From the NCBI RefSeq assembly GCF_028737215.1, contig NZ_JAQZAM010000009.1:204761-268760 (forward strand): 64,000 bases of DNA, written 5' to 3'. The stretch comes from Actinomycetospora chibensis. Lineage in GTDB: Bacteria; Actinomycetota; Actinomycetes; Mycobacteriales; Pseudonocardiaceae. Below are positions 33,727-42,350 of this stretch, piece after piece. Below the pieces are notes generated by a model. It saw only the letters and a list, made by a program, of their open reading frames with translations. It made no database searches and was not told the DNA's origin. The first letter of the stretch is position 1. Each line of letters begins with the position of its first letter. A program made the translations under genes and the position numbers.

Positions 33727-35364
33727 ATGCACGTCAGCACGGTGACGACGGAGACCGGCGCCTCGCGCACCGAGGCCGACCCGGTCACCACCACCCGGTG
33801 CGATCCCCGGGTGGCATGGACGACCGGCAACGTCGCCGAGGCGTTCCCGGGGGTCTTCACGGCGCTCGGTTTCACGTTCGTCCACGAGCCGATGGAGCTG
33901 GCCTTCCGCACGATGTTCCACCGCCTCGGGGTGTTCACCGAGGCAGACCTCGTGGTGCCCGCGCGGGTCGAGGACCAGTTCTGGACCGCCTTCGAGGGCC
34001 GGGCCGCCGCCAACCTCGACCAGTTCCACAGGGTCGCCGGCCTCACGCCGGGCACTTCGGCGTCGGCGGTCGAGAAGCAGCTGTTCGGCTACGTCCGCGA
34101 CACGACCCGCGACCGGAACACCGCGCGGCGCTATCCGGTGCTCGCCATCAAGGCTCCCCGGACCGTCCTCTCGCTGCCCGCCCGGCACGACGCGCTCTTC
34201 GCCCGCCTGCGGGGATGGCGGCGCCAGCAGCTCGCGAAGGTCGACCGGATGGACGAGCGCAGCTGCCTCGACCTGATCGACGACGCCCGCACCCGCTTCC
34301 GCACGATCATGATCGAGCACCTCGTGGTCGCCTTCGTCAGCTCCGGGCTCGCCGACCGCCTGGCGGGCATGGTGGCCCGGGCCGAGCTGCCCGGCCTCGA
34401 GGCGCGGCTGCTCTCCGGCGTCGGCTCCGACGAGAACGCGGTGGCCCACGATCTCTGGGCACTCGCCCACGAGCAGCTGGACCTCGAGGAATTCCTCGAC
34501 CGCCACGGCTACCACGGGCCGAATGAGGGACAGCTCCACGGCACGTCGTGGCGGGAGGACCCTGCCCCCGTCCTCTCGCGGCTCGAGGGCTACCGCGGGA
34601 TCGGCCCCGACGACCCCCGCGCGCCGCGCCGCCGCAGCGCCGAGCAGGAGCGCGTGCGCGCCGAGGCGGCGGCGGAGCTCACCGCCACCGCCGGGTCGCT
34701 GCGCCGGCGGGCGGTCACGGGCCTCACCGACCTCACCGCCCGCTTCCTCGCGCTGCGCGAGCAGGGCAAGGCCGGGTACCTGCTGACGTTCGACGTCGCC
34801 CGCGCCGCCGCGCGCAGGCTCGGTCGTCACCTCGTCGAGCGCGGGGTGCTCGCCGTCGAGTCCGACGTGTTCCACCTGACGGTCGACGAGCTGCACGAGC
34901 AGCCCACCGAGGACCTCCGGGCGCTCGTCGACGCGCGCCGCGGGCTCCACCAACGGCGGCTCGGGCTGCGTCTCCCCCAGGGCTGGGAAGGCCTCCCCCC
35001 GGTGACCGAGGCCCCGGCCAACGCCACCGACGACGAGCCCGCCGGCACGGTCCTGCGGGGCGTCGCGGCCAGTTCCGGCGTGGTCGAGGGCCCGGTGCGC
35101 GTCGTGCGCGACCCAGCGACCGCCGAGGTCGACGACGGCGACGTGCTCGTGTGCGAGACCACCGACCCCGGCTGGACCTCGCTGTTCATGGTGGCCACCG
35201 CCGTGGTCACCGACTTCGGCGGGATGCTCAGCCACGGCCCGATCGTGGCGCGCGAGCTGGGCGTGCCCTGCGTGTGCGGCACGCGCGACGGCAGCCGCCG
35301 GCTGCGCGACGGCCAGAAGGTCCGCGTCGACGGCGGCTCCGGCACGGTGGAGGTCCTGGGATGA
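33727..35364 (+). CDS. PEP-utilising His-domain protein lacking ATP-grasp (paralogue A)
   Basis: A 545-residue protein matching only the central and C-terminal part of the 893-residue enzyme on the other strand. It begins with a segment like the linker (AWTTGNVAEAFPGVFTALGF). It shares the DRHGYHGPNEGQLHGTSWRE block and ends with FGGMLSHGPIVARELG, with the phospho-carrier His at about 503. No ATP-binding half is present, so it needs a partner phosphate donor. ATG 33727 has GGAGG four bases upstream. It starts a five-gene operon; the stop overlaps the next ATG (35361-35364). Confidence 0.85.
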   Translation: MHVSTVTTETGASRTEADPVTTTRCDPRVAWTTGNVAEAFPGVFTALGFTFVHEPMELAFRTMFHRLGVFTEADLVVPARVEDQFWTAFEGRAAANLDQFHRVAGLTPGTSASAVEKQLFGYVRDTTRDRNTARRYPVLAIKAPRTVLSLPARHDALFARLRGWRRQQLAKVDRMDERSCLDLIDDARTRFRTIMIEHLVVAFVSSGLADRLAGMVARAELPGLEARLLSGVGSDENAVAHDLWALAHEQLDLEEFLDRHGYHGPNEGQLHGTSWREDPAPVLSRLEGYRGIGPDDPRAPRRRSAEQERVRAEAAAELTATAGSLRRRAVTGLTDLTARFLALREQGKAGYLLTFDVARAAARRLGRHLVERGVLAVESDVFHLTVDELHEQPTEDLRALVDARRGLHQRRLGLRLPQGWEGLPPVTEAPANATDDEPAGTVLRGVAASSGVVEGPVRVVRDPATAEVDDGDVLVCETTDPGWTSLFMVATAVVTDFGGMLSHGPIVARELGVPCVCGTRDGSRRLRDGQKVRVDGGSGTVEVLG

Positions 35365-37007
35365 CGACGACCCTCGCGAGCACCGACCTCGACGACGACC
35401 CGGTGCACGCCGGCAGCTGTCCGCCCGGCATCGCCTGGTCGACGGTCAACGCCAGCGAGGCGCTGCCCGGCGTGGTCACCCCGCTGACCTGGAGCCTCTA
35501 CGGCGACGCGACCGAGAGCGGCATGCGGGGCGCCTTCGCCGACATGGGGGTGCTGCGCGAGTCCGAGGTGCCGGCCCGGGGGCGTCCCGAGGACCGGCTC
35601 TGGGACCTCTTCCACGGCCGGGCGGCGGCGAACCTCACCTCGATGCGCGCCCTCGCCGACCGCACGCCCGGGACCACGGCGAACTCCCTCGAGCACCAGA
35701 TGTTCGGGCAGGTCCGCGAGGGCATGCGCAACGAGCCCACCTACGGGCGGTACCCCGTGGTCGCCGCCAAGGCGCCGCTCGCGATCGGGCGTGTCGCCAA
35801 GCGCCTCGCCGCCACCACCGCGACCGTGCACCCCTGGTGGGCCGACGTCGCCTTCTCCGCACCCCCCGACGACGCGGCGTCGAGCCGCCTGCTCCTCGCC
35901 GAGGCGGCCGGCCACTTCGCCGAGGTGATGCGCCCGCACATCCTCGCCGCCCTGCTCGCGCAGACGTTCTACGAGCAGGTCCGCGCGCTCGCCCAGGCCG
36001 CGGGGCGCGAGGGCACCGAGACCGCGCTTGTCACCGGGTACGGGGCGATGGCCGAGACCGACGTCGTGGCCGACGTCTGGGCGGCCTCGCGCGACGAGCT
36101 CCCCGTCGACGAGCTCCTGCGCAGGCACGGCTACCACGGGCCGGCCGAGGGCGAGCTGTCGTCCCGCCCGTGGCGCACCGACGACCGGCCGCTGCGCGCC
36201 CTCGTCGAGTCCTACCGGACGATGTCCGACGACCGGGATCCGCGCCGGATCGAGCGGTCCCGGGGCGAGGAGCGCCGCGTCGCCGAGCAGGAGCTGCTGG
36301 CGGCGCTGCCGCGCTCGCGGCGGCTGCTCGCCCGCGCCGTGCTCGACCGGGCCGCGCGCCTCATCCCGCTGCGTGGGGTCGGCAAGGCCTCGTTCCTGCA
36401 GTGCGCCGACGTCGTGCGCTGCGTGGCCGACGTGCACGGCACCCGCCTCGCCGAGGCGGGCGCGATCCCGGCGCCGGGCGACGTCTTCCTGCTCACGCTG
36501 CCCGAGCTCCTGGTCGAGGAGCTCCCGTCCGGCGTCGGCGAGCGGATCGAGCGTCGCCGCGAGCAGCGCCGGGTCCACCTCACCACCGACCTCCCCGACT
36601 TCTGGGAGGGCATGCCCACGCCGGTGCCCGTCGCCGACCCGGACGCCGACCCCGTCGCCGACACGGTCACCGGCACGCCCGTGAGCCCCGGCGTGGTCGA
36701 GGGCACCGTGCGCCTCGTGCTGGACCCGTCCACCGCCGAGCCCCTCGCGTCCGGCGAGATCCTGGTGTGCCGCATGACCGACCCCAGCTGGGCGTCGACG
36801 TTCATGCTCGCGTCCGCGCTCGTCGTCGACATCGGCGGCGCGGTGAGCCACGGCGCGATCGTGGCCCGCGAGCTCGGGATCCCGTGCGTCACCGGGACCC
36901 GGAACGGCACCGCCTGCCTGCGCACCGGCGACGTCGTCGAGGTGGACGGACGCCGCGGCGAGGTCCGGGTCCTGCAACGTGCCGGCCGAACGGAGGAGAC
37001 CTCGTGA
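35361..37007 (+). CDS. PEP-utilising His-domain protein lacking ATP-grasp (paralogue B)
   Basis: A 548-residue paralogue of the preceding gene. It has AWSTVNASEALPGVVTPL near the start, RRHGYHGPAEGELSSRPW in the middle, IPLRGVGKASFLQ, and the catalytic IGGAVSHGAIVARELG with His at about 497. It is more like the full-length enzyme than paralogue A in the IPLRGVGK region. It overlaps both neighbours by four bases (ATGA at the start, GTGA at the end). The tandem A/B pair with an ATP-grasp-bearing protein next door suggests a multi-subunit phosphotransferase, comparable in principle to two-part phenylphosphate synthase; this is inference. Confidence 0.85.
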   Translation: MTTTLASTDLDDDPVHAGSCPPGIAWSTVNASEALPGVVTPLTWSLYGDATESGMRGAFADMGVLRESEVPARGRPEDRLWDLFHGRAAANLTSMRALADRTPGTTANSLEHQMFGQVREGMRNEPTYGRYPVVAAKAPLAIGRVAKRLAATTATVHPWWADVAFSAPPDDAASSRLLLAEAAGHFAEVMRPHILAALLAQTFYEQVRALAQAAGREGTETALVTGYGAMAETDVVADVWAASRDELPVDELLRRHGYHGPAEGELSSRPWRTDDRPLRALVESYRTMSDDRDPRRIERSRGEERRVAEQELLAALPRSRRLLARAVLDRAARLIPLRGVGKASFLQCADVVRCVADVHGTRLAEAGAIPAPGDVFLLTLPELLVEELPSGVGERIERRREQRRVHLTTDLPDFWEGMPTPVPVADPDADPVADTVTGTPVSPGVVEGTVRLVLDPSTAEPLASGEILVCRMTDPSWASTFMLASALVVDIGGAVSHGAIVARELGIPCVTGTRNGTACLRTGDVVEVDGRRGEVRVLQRAGRTEETS

Positions 37008-38116
37008 ATCCCGAGAACCCCGTCGTCGACGACCTCAGCGCCTACCTCGTCTCCGGCCGGGTGCGCTCGCACGCCCCGGCGGAGACCGCGCACCTCACCG
37101 CCACCCGCACCCCGGCCCAGGGTGTCGAGGACGGCGTGGAGGCCGAGCGCCTGGGCTTCCGCCGCGTCTTCCTCTCCGAGCGCTGGAACCTCAAGGAGGC
37201 CGGCGTCCTGCTCGGCGCCGTCGGGGCCCGCACCACCCGCATCGGACTCGGCACCGGGCTCATCTCGCCCGCCCGCCGCCACGTGCTCCACACCGCGGCG
37301 CTCGGCGCGACGATGCAGGCCACCTTCGGGCCGCGCTTCGTCCTCGGGCTCGGGCGCGGCGACCACAGCTACCTGCGCAGCGAGGGCCTGCGCACCGCGA
37401 GCTACGCCGGGCTGCGCGACTACGTCGACATCCTGCGACGGCTCTGGCGCGGCGAGACCGTCGACCACGACGGGCCGGCGGGCCACCACGAGAACATCAG
37501 GCTCGGCGACGCCTACGACGGTCCGCCCCCCGAGATCTGGTTCGGCACGTTCGCCCTCCCGGTCGCGGCGAGGACCGTGGCGGCCTCCTTCGACGGCGTC
37601 CTGCTGCCGCCGGTCATGACCCCCGACGCGACCCGGGCGGCCGTGGCGCGCCTGCGCGAGGCGTGCAAGCGCGCCGACCGCGACCCGGCGACTCTGCGCA
37701 TCTGCCAGTGCGTGATCACCGCGCCCGACCTCGACGACGAGGAGACCCGCGCGGTCGCCCACGCTCGCGCCGTCACCTATCTGCAGGCCCCCGAGTTCGG
37801 CGACGCGCTGCTGCGGGCCAACGACTGGGACCGCGAGCCCGCCGAGCGCCTGCGGTCGCACCCGATGTTCCGCGGTCACGGAGAGATCGCCGACGTGAAC
37901 TTCCACCGGACCGAGCTCGCCGAGCCGGCGCGCCTCGTCCCCGACGCGTGGATGCAGGAGGCCGGAGCGCTCGGCTCCACCGCCGACTGCGTCGAGACCC
38001 TCGCGCGCTTCCGCGACGCCGGAGCCGACGAGATCGCCACCTACGGCAGCACGCCCGGGCAGAACGCCGCGCTCCTGGGCGCCTGGCGCGAACGGCGCGC
38101 CCTGCTGCCCACCTGA
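37004..38116 (+). CDS. LLM-class flavin/F420-dependent oxidoreductase
   Basis: A 370-residue luciferase-like protein. The N-terminal part has GFRRVFLSERWN, followed by IGLGTGLISPARRHVLHTA and FVLGLGRGDHSYL, typical of the F420-dependent subgroup, and P-P-E-I-W-F-G-T-F. The GTG start overlaps the stop of paralogue B (GTGA) and has GGAGGAG six bases upstream. It differs clearly from the LLM protein at 4785. It provides a redox step in the phosphotransferase operon. An 11-base-pair hairpin lies just after its stop. Confidence 0.88.
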   Translation: MNPENPVVDDLSAYLVSGRVRSHAPAETAHLTATRTPAQGVEDGVEAERLGFRRVFLSERWNLKEAGVLLGAVGARTTRIGLGTGLISPARRHVLHTAALGATMQATFGPRFVLGLGRGDHSYLRSEGLRTASYAGLRDYVDILRRLWRGETVDHDGPAGHHENIRLGDAYDGPPPEIWFGTFALPVAARTVAASFDGVLLPPVMTPDATRAAVARLREACKRADRDPATLRICQCVITAPDLDDEETRAVAHARAVTYLQAPEFGDALLRANDWDREPAERLRSHPMFRGHGEIADVNFHRTELAEPARLVPDAWMQEAGALGSTADCVETLARFRDAGADEIATYGSTPGQNAALLGAWRERRALLPT

Positions 38117-38118
38117 CC

Positions 38119-38155
38119 CGGTGGCCGGGGTCCGCTCCCCAGATCCCGGCCACCG
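38119..38155 (+). terminator. hairpin between LLM and lipocalin-like genes
   Basis: CGGTGGCCGGG (38119-38129) and CCCGGCCACCG (38145-38155) form a perfect 11-base-pair stem with a 15-base loop, starting three bases after the LLM stop. It probably reduces read-through into the two downstream genes, or protects the upstream mRNA. Confidence 0.55.
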
Positions 38156-38206
38156 CCCACCGTCGACCGCCCACCGCCGACGCCGACCCACCGAGGAGCA
38201 GCTCCC

Positions 38207-39094
38207 GTGACCACGACCGCCCCCACCGACTGGGGTCCCCTCGCCGAGCCCGTCCACGCCGACGCCGCCGGACCGGGCGACCCGGTCTGGAAGGACAACG
38301 CCTACCTCTCGTTCTGGAACCCCGACGGCGGGGTGTTCGGCACCCTCCACGTCTCCACGTCGCCCAACGGCGAGGGGGCCCGCCGGGCGCGCTGCAGCAT
38401 GTCGGTCGCGGGCCGCAGCGTCGAGGTCGTCGAGGAGCTCCCCGTCGGCGACTTCACCAGCGAGTCCATCCACTTCGGGCTCGACGGCACGGTGCGCGTC
38501 GACCACCCCGAGATCACCCTGGACCTCGTCAACCGGCCGCTGTTCACCCCCGCGGACTTCGCCGCCAACGGCTCCATCCCCGCGCTCGTCGAGGACCAGC
38601 CGCTGCAGCACTACCAGCAGGGCACCGCCGTGAGCGGGTCGGTCACGGTGGACGGGGCCCGACACGCCGTCGACGCCCGAGGCATGCGCGACCGCACCTG
38701 GGGGTTCCGCGACGAGTCCGCGCAGTGGGTCGAGTACATCGGCGTGGTGGGCGTCTTCGAGGACCGCTTCCTCACCGTGCTCAAGTTCCTCGGCGCCGAC
38801 GGCTCGCTCGCCGGCGACGGCTTCGTCGTGGACGAGAACGGGTCGGTGCCGCTGGCGGACCTCCACGTCACCCGCGACGCCGCTGCCCTCTTCGTGAGCG
38901 CCCGGCTCGACCACCGCGACGGCGGGACGTCGACGGTCCGCGCGACGGGGCGCTCCGGCGGCTTCTGGGTGCCGATGGGCCGCGAGCAGGAGGGCCAGGC
39001 CCTCGGGACCTACGACGACTTCCTCGCCTTCGAGCTCGACGGGGTGCCCGGCGCGGGCTTCGTCGAGCAGGCGACCCTGCACCGGGTGTTCTGA
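38207..39094 (+). CDS. CrtC/AttH-like lipocalin-fold protein A
   Basis: A 295-residue soluble protein. A paired beta-barrel pattern is suggested by FWNPDGGVFGTLHVS in the first half and the motif GMRDRTWGFRDE followed by WVEYIGVV in the second. The R-D-R-x-W-G-x-R-D motif is shared by hydroxyneurosporene hydratase CrtC, AttH and related actinobacterial domains. Substrate and activity are unknown; hydration or binding of a hydrophobic isoprenoid is plausible. GTG 38207 has GAGGAGC about five bases ahead. The next gene encodes a diverged relative. Confidence 0.7.
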   Translation: MTTTAPTDWGPLAEPVHADAAGPGDPVWKDNAYLSFWNPDGGVFGTLHVSTSPNGEGARRARCSMSVAGRSVEVVEELPVGDFTSESIHFGLDGTVRVDHPEITLDLVNRPLFTPADFAANGSIPALVEDQPLQHYQQGTAVSGSVTVDGARHAVDARGMRDRTWGFRDESAQWVEYIGVVGVFEDRFLTVLKFLGADGSLAGDGFVVDENGSVPLADLHVTRDAAALFVSARLDHRDGGTSTVRATGRSGGFWVPMGREQEGQALGTYDDFLAFELDGVPGAGFVEQATLHRVF

Positions 39095-39099
39095 GCCTG

Positions 39100-40146
39100 A
39101 TGGCCACGTCCGCCGTCGCCCGGAGGATCCCCGGCGACGACCCGTTCGCCGTCGACCCCGCGCTCGACCTGCTGCACCCGGTCCCTGCCGGCGTCCCGGG
39201 CTGGAACGAGACCGCCTACGTCCACGTGTGGAACCCCGACGCCGGGGTCGGGGTGTTCGTCCACCTCGGTCGCTGCCCCGACGACCTCACGCTGTGGTGG
39301 GCGCAGACGGTGGCGCTCCTGCCCGACGGCCGGCTCGTCGTCGACCGGTCGTTCGGCCGCGCCCACGACGACCGCGGGCCGGCGACCGGCACGGTGAGCC
39401 TGCGCTGTGTGGAGCCGCGGCAACGGTGGACGCTACGGGTCGACGGCGCGGGCGAGCCCACCACCACCGCCGAGACCGCGCGGGGACTCGCCGGCGCCGG
39501 TCCGGCCGTGTCGCTGGCCCTCGAGGTGGAGCTCACCGCGCTCGCGCCCGTGTGGGACCTGCACGCCGCCGCCGGGGTCACCGACCTCGGGTGGGCCGCC
39601 GTCCACCACAACGAGGGCTTCCGCAGTACCGGATGGATGCGGACCGGGGGCCACACGTGGGCGCTGGACGGCGTCGCCCACCGCGACCACTCCAGCGGAC
39701 CGCGCGACATCTCCGGCCTCGGGGGGTTCACGTTCCTGCTCGCCGTGTTCCCGGACGCCCCGCGGGTTGTCAACGCCCTGCGGACGGTCGACCGCTCGGG
39801 CGTCGCCGGCAGCGCCCTGACCGGGTCCCTCGACGGCCGCGGGGTGGACATCGGTACCGGGCTCGACGCTCCGGGGCTGGACGACCTCGCGAGCCTCGCC
39901 CCGCGCACGGGGACGGTGACCCGGGTGGGTTCCGAGGGGCCGGAGGATCTGCACCTCGAGGTCCTGCACGGCTACGTCCTGAGCATGCTCGACCCCAACG
40001 AGAACCTCATCGGCGCCGCCGTGGACGCGCCCGGCGACCCCCTGCTCGTCACCCAGTCCACGGTCCGGGTCGTCGACGACGACGGAGCCGTGGGCTATGG
40101 GGTGTTCGAGCGCGACCTCCGCCGCTCTCTGCTGGCCGGACAGTGA
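39100..40146 (+). CDS. CrtC/AttH-like lipocalin-fold protein B
   Basis: A 348-residue relative of the preceding protein. Near the N-terminus it has YVHVWNPDAGVGVFVHLG, parallel to FWNPDGGVFGTLHVS in protein A. The central motif is AHRDHSSGPRDIS, the counterpart of RDRTWGFRD, with Ser in place of Trp. It begins five bases after protein A's stop, so they are coupled and may act as a pair. No signal peptide or membrane helix is visible. Function not known. Confidence 0.7.
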   Translation: MATSAVARRIPGDDPFAVDPALDLLHPVPAGVPGWNETAYVHVWNPDAGVGVFVHLGRCPDDLTLWWAQTVALLPDGRLVVDRSFGRAHDDRGPATGTVSLRCVEPRQRWTLRVDGAGEPTTTAETARGLAGAGPAVSLALEVELTALAPVWDLHAAAGVTDLGWAAVHHNEGFRSTGWMRTGGHTWALDGVAHRDHSSGPRDISGLGGFTFLLAVFPDAPRVVNALRTVDRSGVAGSALTGSLDGRGVDIGTGLDAPGLDDLASLAPRTGTVTRVGSEGPEDLHLEVLHGYVLSMLDPNENLIGAAVDAPGDPLLVTQSTVRVVDDDGAVGYGVFERDLRRSLLAGQ

Positions 40147-40164
40147 GTATGCGGGGCGAGCCCG

Positions 40165-40665
40165 TCAGCGCACCGCTGCGGTCCGCCCGACGCAGCGGGA
40201 GCAGGCGCTGAAGCCCTCCTCGCGCGCCTCGTCGGGCGTCAGCGTCTCGGCCTCGTGACCCTCGAGCAGCGTGCAGCCCTCGAGGTGGAACCGGAGTCGC
40301 CCCGGCACGACGAGCACGGTACCCGGAGCCACGCGCTCCTCCGTGGGCTCCTCCGCGACCGGCTCGGTCTCGTCCTCCGGCGCGGTCTCCTCCGGCGCGG
40401 TCTCCTTCGCTGCCTTCTTCGTCCATGTCTCCTTCTTCGCGGTCTCCGCCGTCGCGGCGTCCTCCATGGCGATCTCGTCCGGCGCGGATCCCTCCTGCTC
40501 GGCGGCGACCGCGGCCGCGCGACGCCGCATCAGCGCGGGCCAGGCGAGCAGGACGAGCGCGCAGGCCGCGAGGGCGACGCCGGCCACGGTCATCGGGACC
40601 GAGCCGGTCAGGACCGAGCCGACGACGAGCGCCGCGCCGGCGAGGATGAGCAGTGCGGTCAGCAC
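40165..40665 (-). CDS. membrane-anchored protein with C-terminal His/Cys motif
   Basis: A 166-residue protein. Two hydrophobic helices occupy residues 2-44. Then comes an Ala/Glu/Lys/Pro-rich low-complexity linker (EETAPEDETEPVAEEP), and a C-terminal domain beginning GRLRFHLEGCTLL and ending GFSACSRC. The H-x3-C and C-x2-C spacing could bind a metal, as in Ada-like N-terminal or thermonuclease-associated ribbons. I do not recognise a named family. It converges on the lipocalin operon and follows the universal stress gene on the minus strand. Confidence 0.75.
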   Translation of the reverse strand: MLTALLILAGAALVVGSVLTGSVPMTVAGVALAACALVLLAWPALMRRRAAAVAAEQEGSAPDEIAMEDAATAETAKKETWTKKAAKETAPEETAPEDETEPVAEEPTEERVAPGTVLVVPGRLRFHLEGCTLLEGHEAETLTPDEAREEGFSACSRCVGRTAAVR

Positions 40666-40678
40666 GGGGACTCCCTCG

Positions 40679-41128
40679 TCACGAGGTGGTGTGGACGATC
40701 AGGACGTCCGTGGGCGAGCGCCGGGACACCCCGGAGGGCACGGAGCCGAGGATTCGGCCGGCGAGGCTGTTCAGGCCGCGGTTGCCGACGACGACGACGT
40801 CGGCATCCTGGTCCTCCACCGCGCGGACGAGAACGTCGATCGGGTCGCCCTCGGCGGCCACGGTGTCGATCCCGGTCACGCCGTGCTCCCGGATCGCATC
40901 GCGCGCCCGCGACAGCGTCTCCTGAGCCGGCGAGGAACCGACCACGTTGAAGGCGTCCTCCCCGAGGCCCTCCTCGGCCTCGTGCACCGTGTCCCGGCCC
41001 TCGGGACGGTAGGCGCAGACGATGAGGAGCCTCGCGCCGCTCGAGGCGGCGACCTCGGCGGCCCGGGAGACCGCGCGCTCCGCCGACGACGAGCCGTCGG
41101 TGCCGACGGCGACGAGCTGATAGGTCAT
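40679..41128 (-). CDS. universal stress protein (UspA family)
   Basis: A 149-residue single-domain UspA: VAVGTDGSSSAERAVSRA at the N-terminus and the nucleotide motif VVVGNRGLNSLAGRILGSVP followed by VLIVHT at the end. The G-2x-G-9x-G-S pattern suggests ATP binding. It is 49 bases after the foldase gene and precedes the anchored protein, possibly as a tail of the mce transcript. Start ATG 41128; the upstream in-frame extension has unlike composition. Confidence 0.9.
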   Translation of the reverse strand: MTYQLVAVGTDGSSSAERAVSRAAEVAASSGARLLIVCAYRPEGRDTVHEAEEGLGEDAFNVVGSSPAQETLSRARDAIREHGVTGIDTVAAEGDPIDVLVRAVEDQDADVVVVGNRGLNSLAGRILGSVPSGVSRRSPTDVLIVHTTS

Positions 41129-41177
41129 GGTCGTGGTCCGTTCGTTCGGTCGGATCGGGGGTGCGGGCTCGGGGGCA

Positions 41178-42350
41178 TCACGGGCCGACCCCGGCGGGAG
41201 CGGCATCCGGGTCGGCCGGGCGATAGGGGTCGGCGTAGGTGATGTCCGCCCCGCGGAGCTGATCGGTGAGCCAGGGCCGCCAGAGCGCGAGACGCCGCTC
41301 GTCGTCCAGCTGGCCGCGCAGCGGATCCCGGACCTGGTCGAGCGTGAGCTGACGGGGCGGCGCGACCTCGAGCACCTGGCCGACGTTCCAGCCGTACTGC
41401 CCCTGCACAGGCCCGTAGAGTCCGCCGTTCGGTGCGGCGGTGAAGGCGGCGTCGGCGATCGGCCCCTCGACCTGCTCGCGCGACAGGGTCCCGAGATCAC
41501 CGCCCGCCTGGGCCGTGCTCCGGTCCATCGAGGCCTGGGTGGCGACGGCAGCGAAGTCCGCACCACCCTGCACCTGGGTGAGCGCCTGTTGCGCCTTCTC
41601 GCGAGAGTCGACGACCAGGTTGCGCAGATGGCGCTGCTCGGGCACCACGAAGCGGTCCCGGCGCTCCCCGTACGCCTGCGCGAGGTCGGGGTCGGTCACG
41701 GGGGGCGCGGGCGCGGTCACCTGGTCGAACAAGCGGGCCGTGGTGAGCTGGCGCCGGATCTCGCCCAGCACGTCGGCCTCGGACACGCCGAGCGATCCGA
41801 GCGCCTGGGCGAACGCCTGACGGCCCCCCTGTGCGAACTTCTGCGCGATGATCGCGTCGAGGGCCTGCTGCGCCACCGGCTCGGGGACGACCACGTTGCG
41901 CTCCCGGGCGACGTCGTCGAGGACCATGCTGGCGGCGACGGCCTGCGCGGCATCACGCTCGAACCGCTCGCGGCCCGCAGGGTCCTGCGGAGGCTGTGCC
42001 CCGTAGAGACCGGCCAGCAGGTCGATGCGCTGACGGAAGTCGGCCTCGCTCACCGACCGGTCGCCGACCTGCAGCACGACGCCCGCCGGCAGCGTGGTCA
42101 GTTCGTGGACGACGAGCTGGGCGAGCCCGCCGAGCACCACCACCAGCGCGAGGACGGCGGCGACCGGACGGGCGCGGCCCCGCGGGGACACCCGCGAGCG
42201 CCGCCCGAGGGCCGCGACGAGCTTCCGGTACGGGCCGGGGCCGCGGGCTCCGGCCGTCGCCCGGGCGGCATCGGGCCGGCCCTTCGTCGTCGTCCCGACC
42301 GGGACGGGGTCCTCGCGCTCGACCACGGTCGCGGAGTTCGTGCCCTTCAT
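41178..42350 (-). CDS. SurA/PrsA-like peptidyl-prolyl isomerase, membrane-anchored
   Basis: A 390-residue protein. A basic N-terminus is followed by one transmembrane helix at about residues 63-85, then a SurA-N-like chaperone region (SVSEADFRQRIDLLA, EADVLGEIRRQLTTARLF). A parvulin domain follows with HLRNLVVDSREKAQQALT, GADFAAVATQASMDRS and GGDLGTLSREQVEGP. It likely helps fold exported proteins outside the membrane, perhaps the Mce proteins. ATG 42350 overlaps the MMPL stop (ATGA, 42347-42350). The longer frame upstream is antisense-like and was dropped. Confidence 0.85.
   Translation of the reverse strand: MKGTNSATVVEREDPVPVGTTTKGRPDAARATAGARGPGPYRKLVAALGRRSRVSPRGRARPVAAVLALVVVLGGLAQLVVHELTTLPAGVVLQVGDRSVSEADFRQRIDLLAGLYGAQPPQDPAGRERFERDAAQAVAASMVLDDVARERNVVVPEPVAQQALDAIIAQKFAQGGRQAFAQALGSLGVSEADVLGEIRRQLTTARLFDQVTAPAPPVTDPDLAQAYGERRDRFVVPEQRHLRNLVVDSREKAQQALTQVQGGADFAAVATQASMDRSTAQAGGDLGTLSREQVEGPIADAAFTAAPNGGLYGPVQGQYGWNVGQVLEVAPPRQLTLDQVRDPLRGQLDDERRLALWRPWLTDQLRGADITYADPYRPADPDAAPAGVGP

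Noticed and set aside
36212..39082. 956-residue minus-strand frame
   Set aside because: Antisense to paralogue B, the LLM gene and a lipocalin-like gene, all with clear family motifs.
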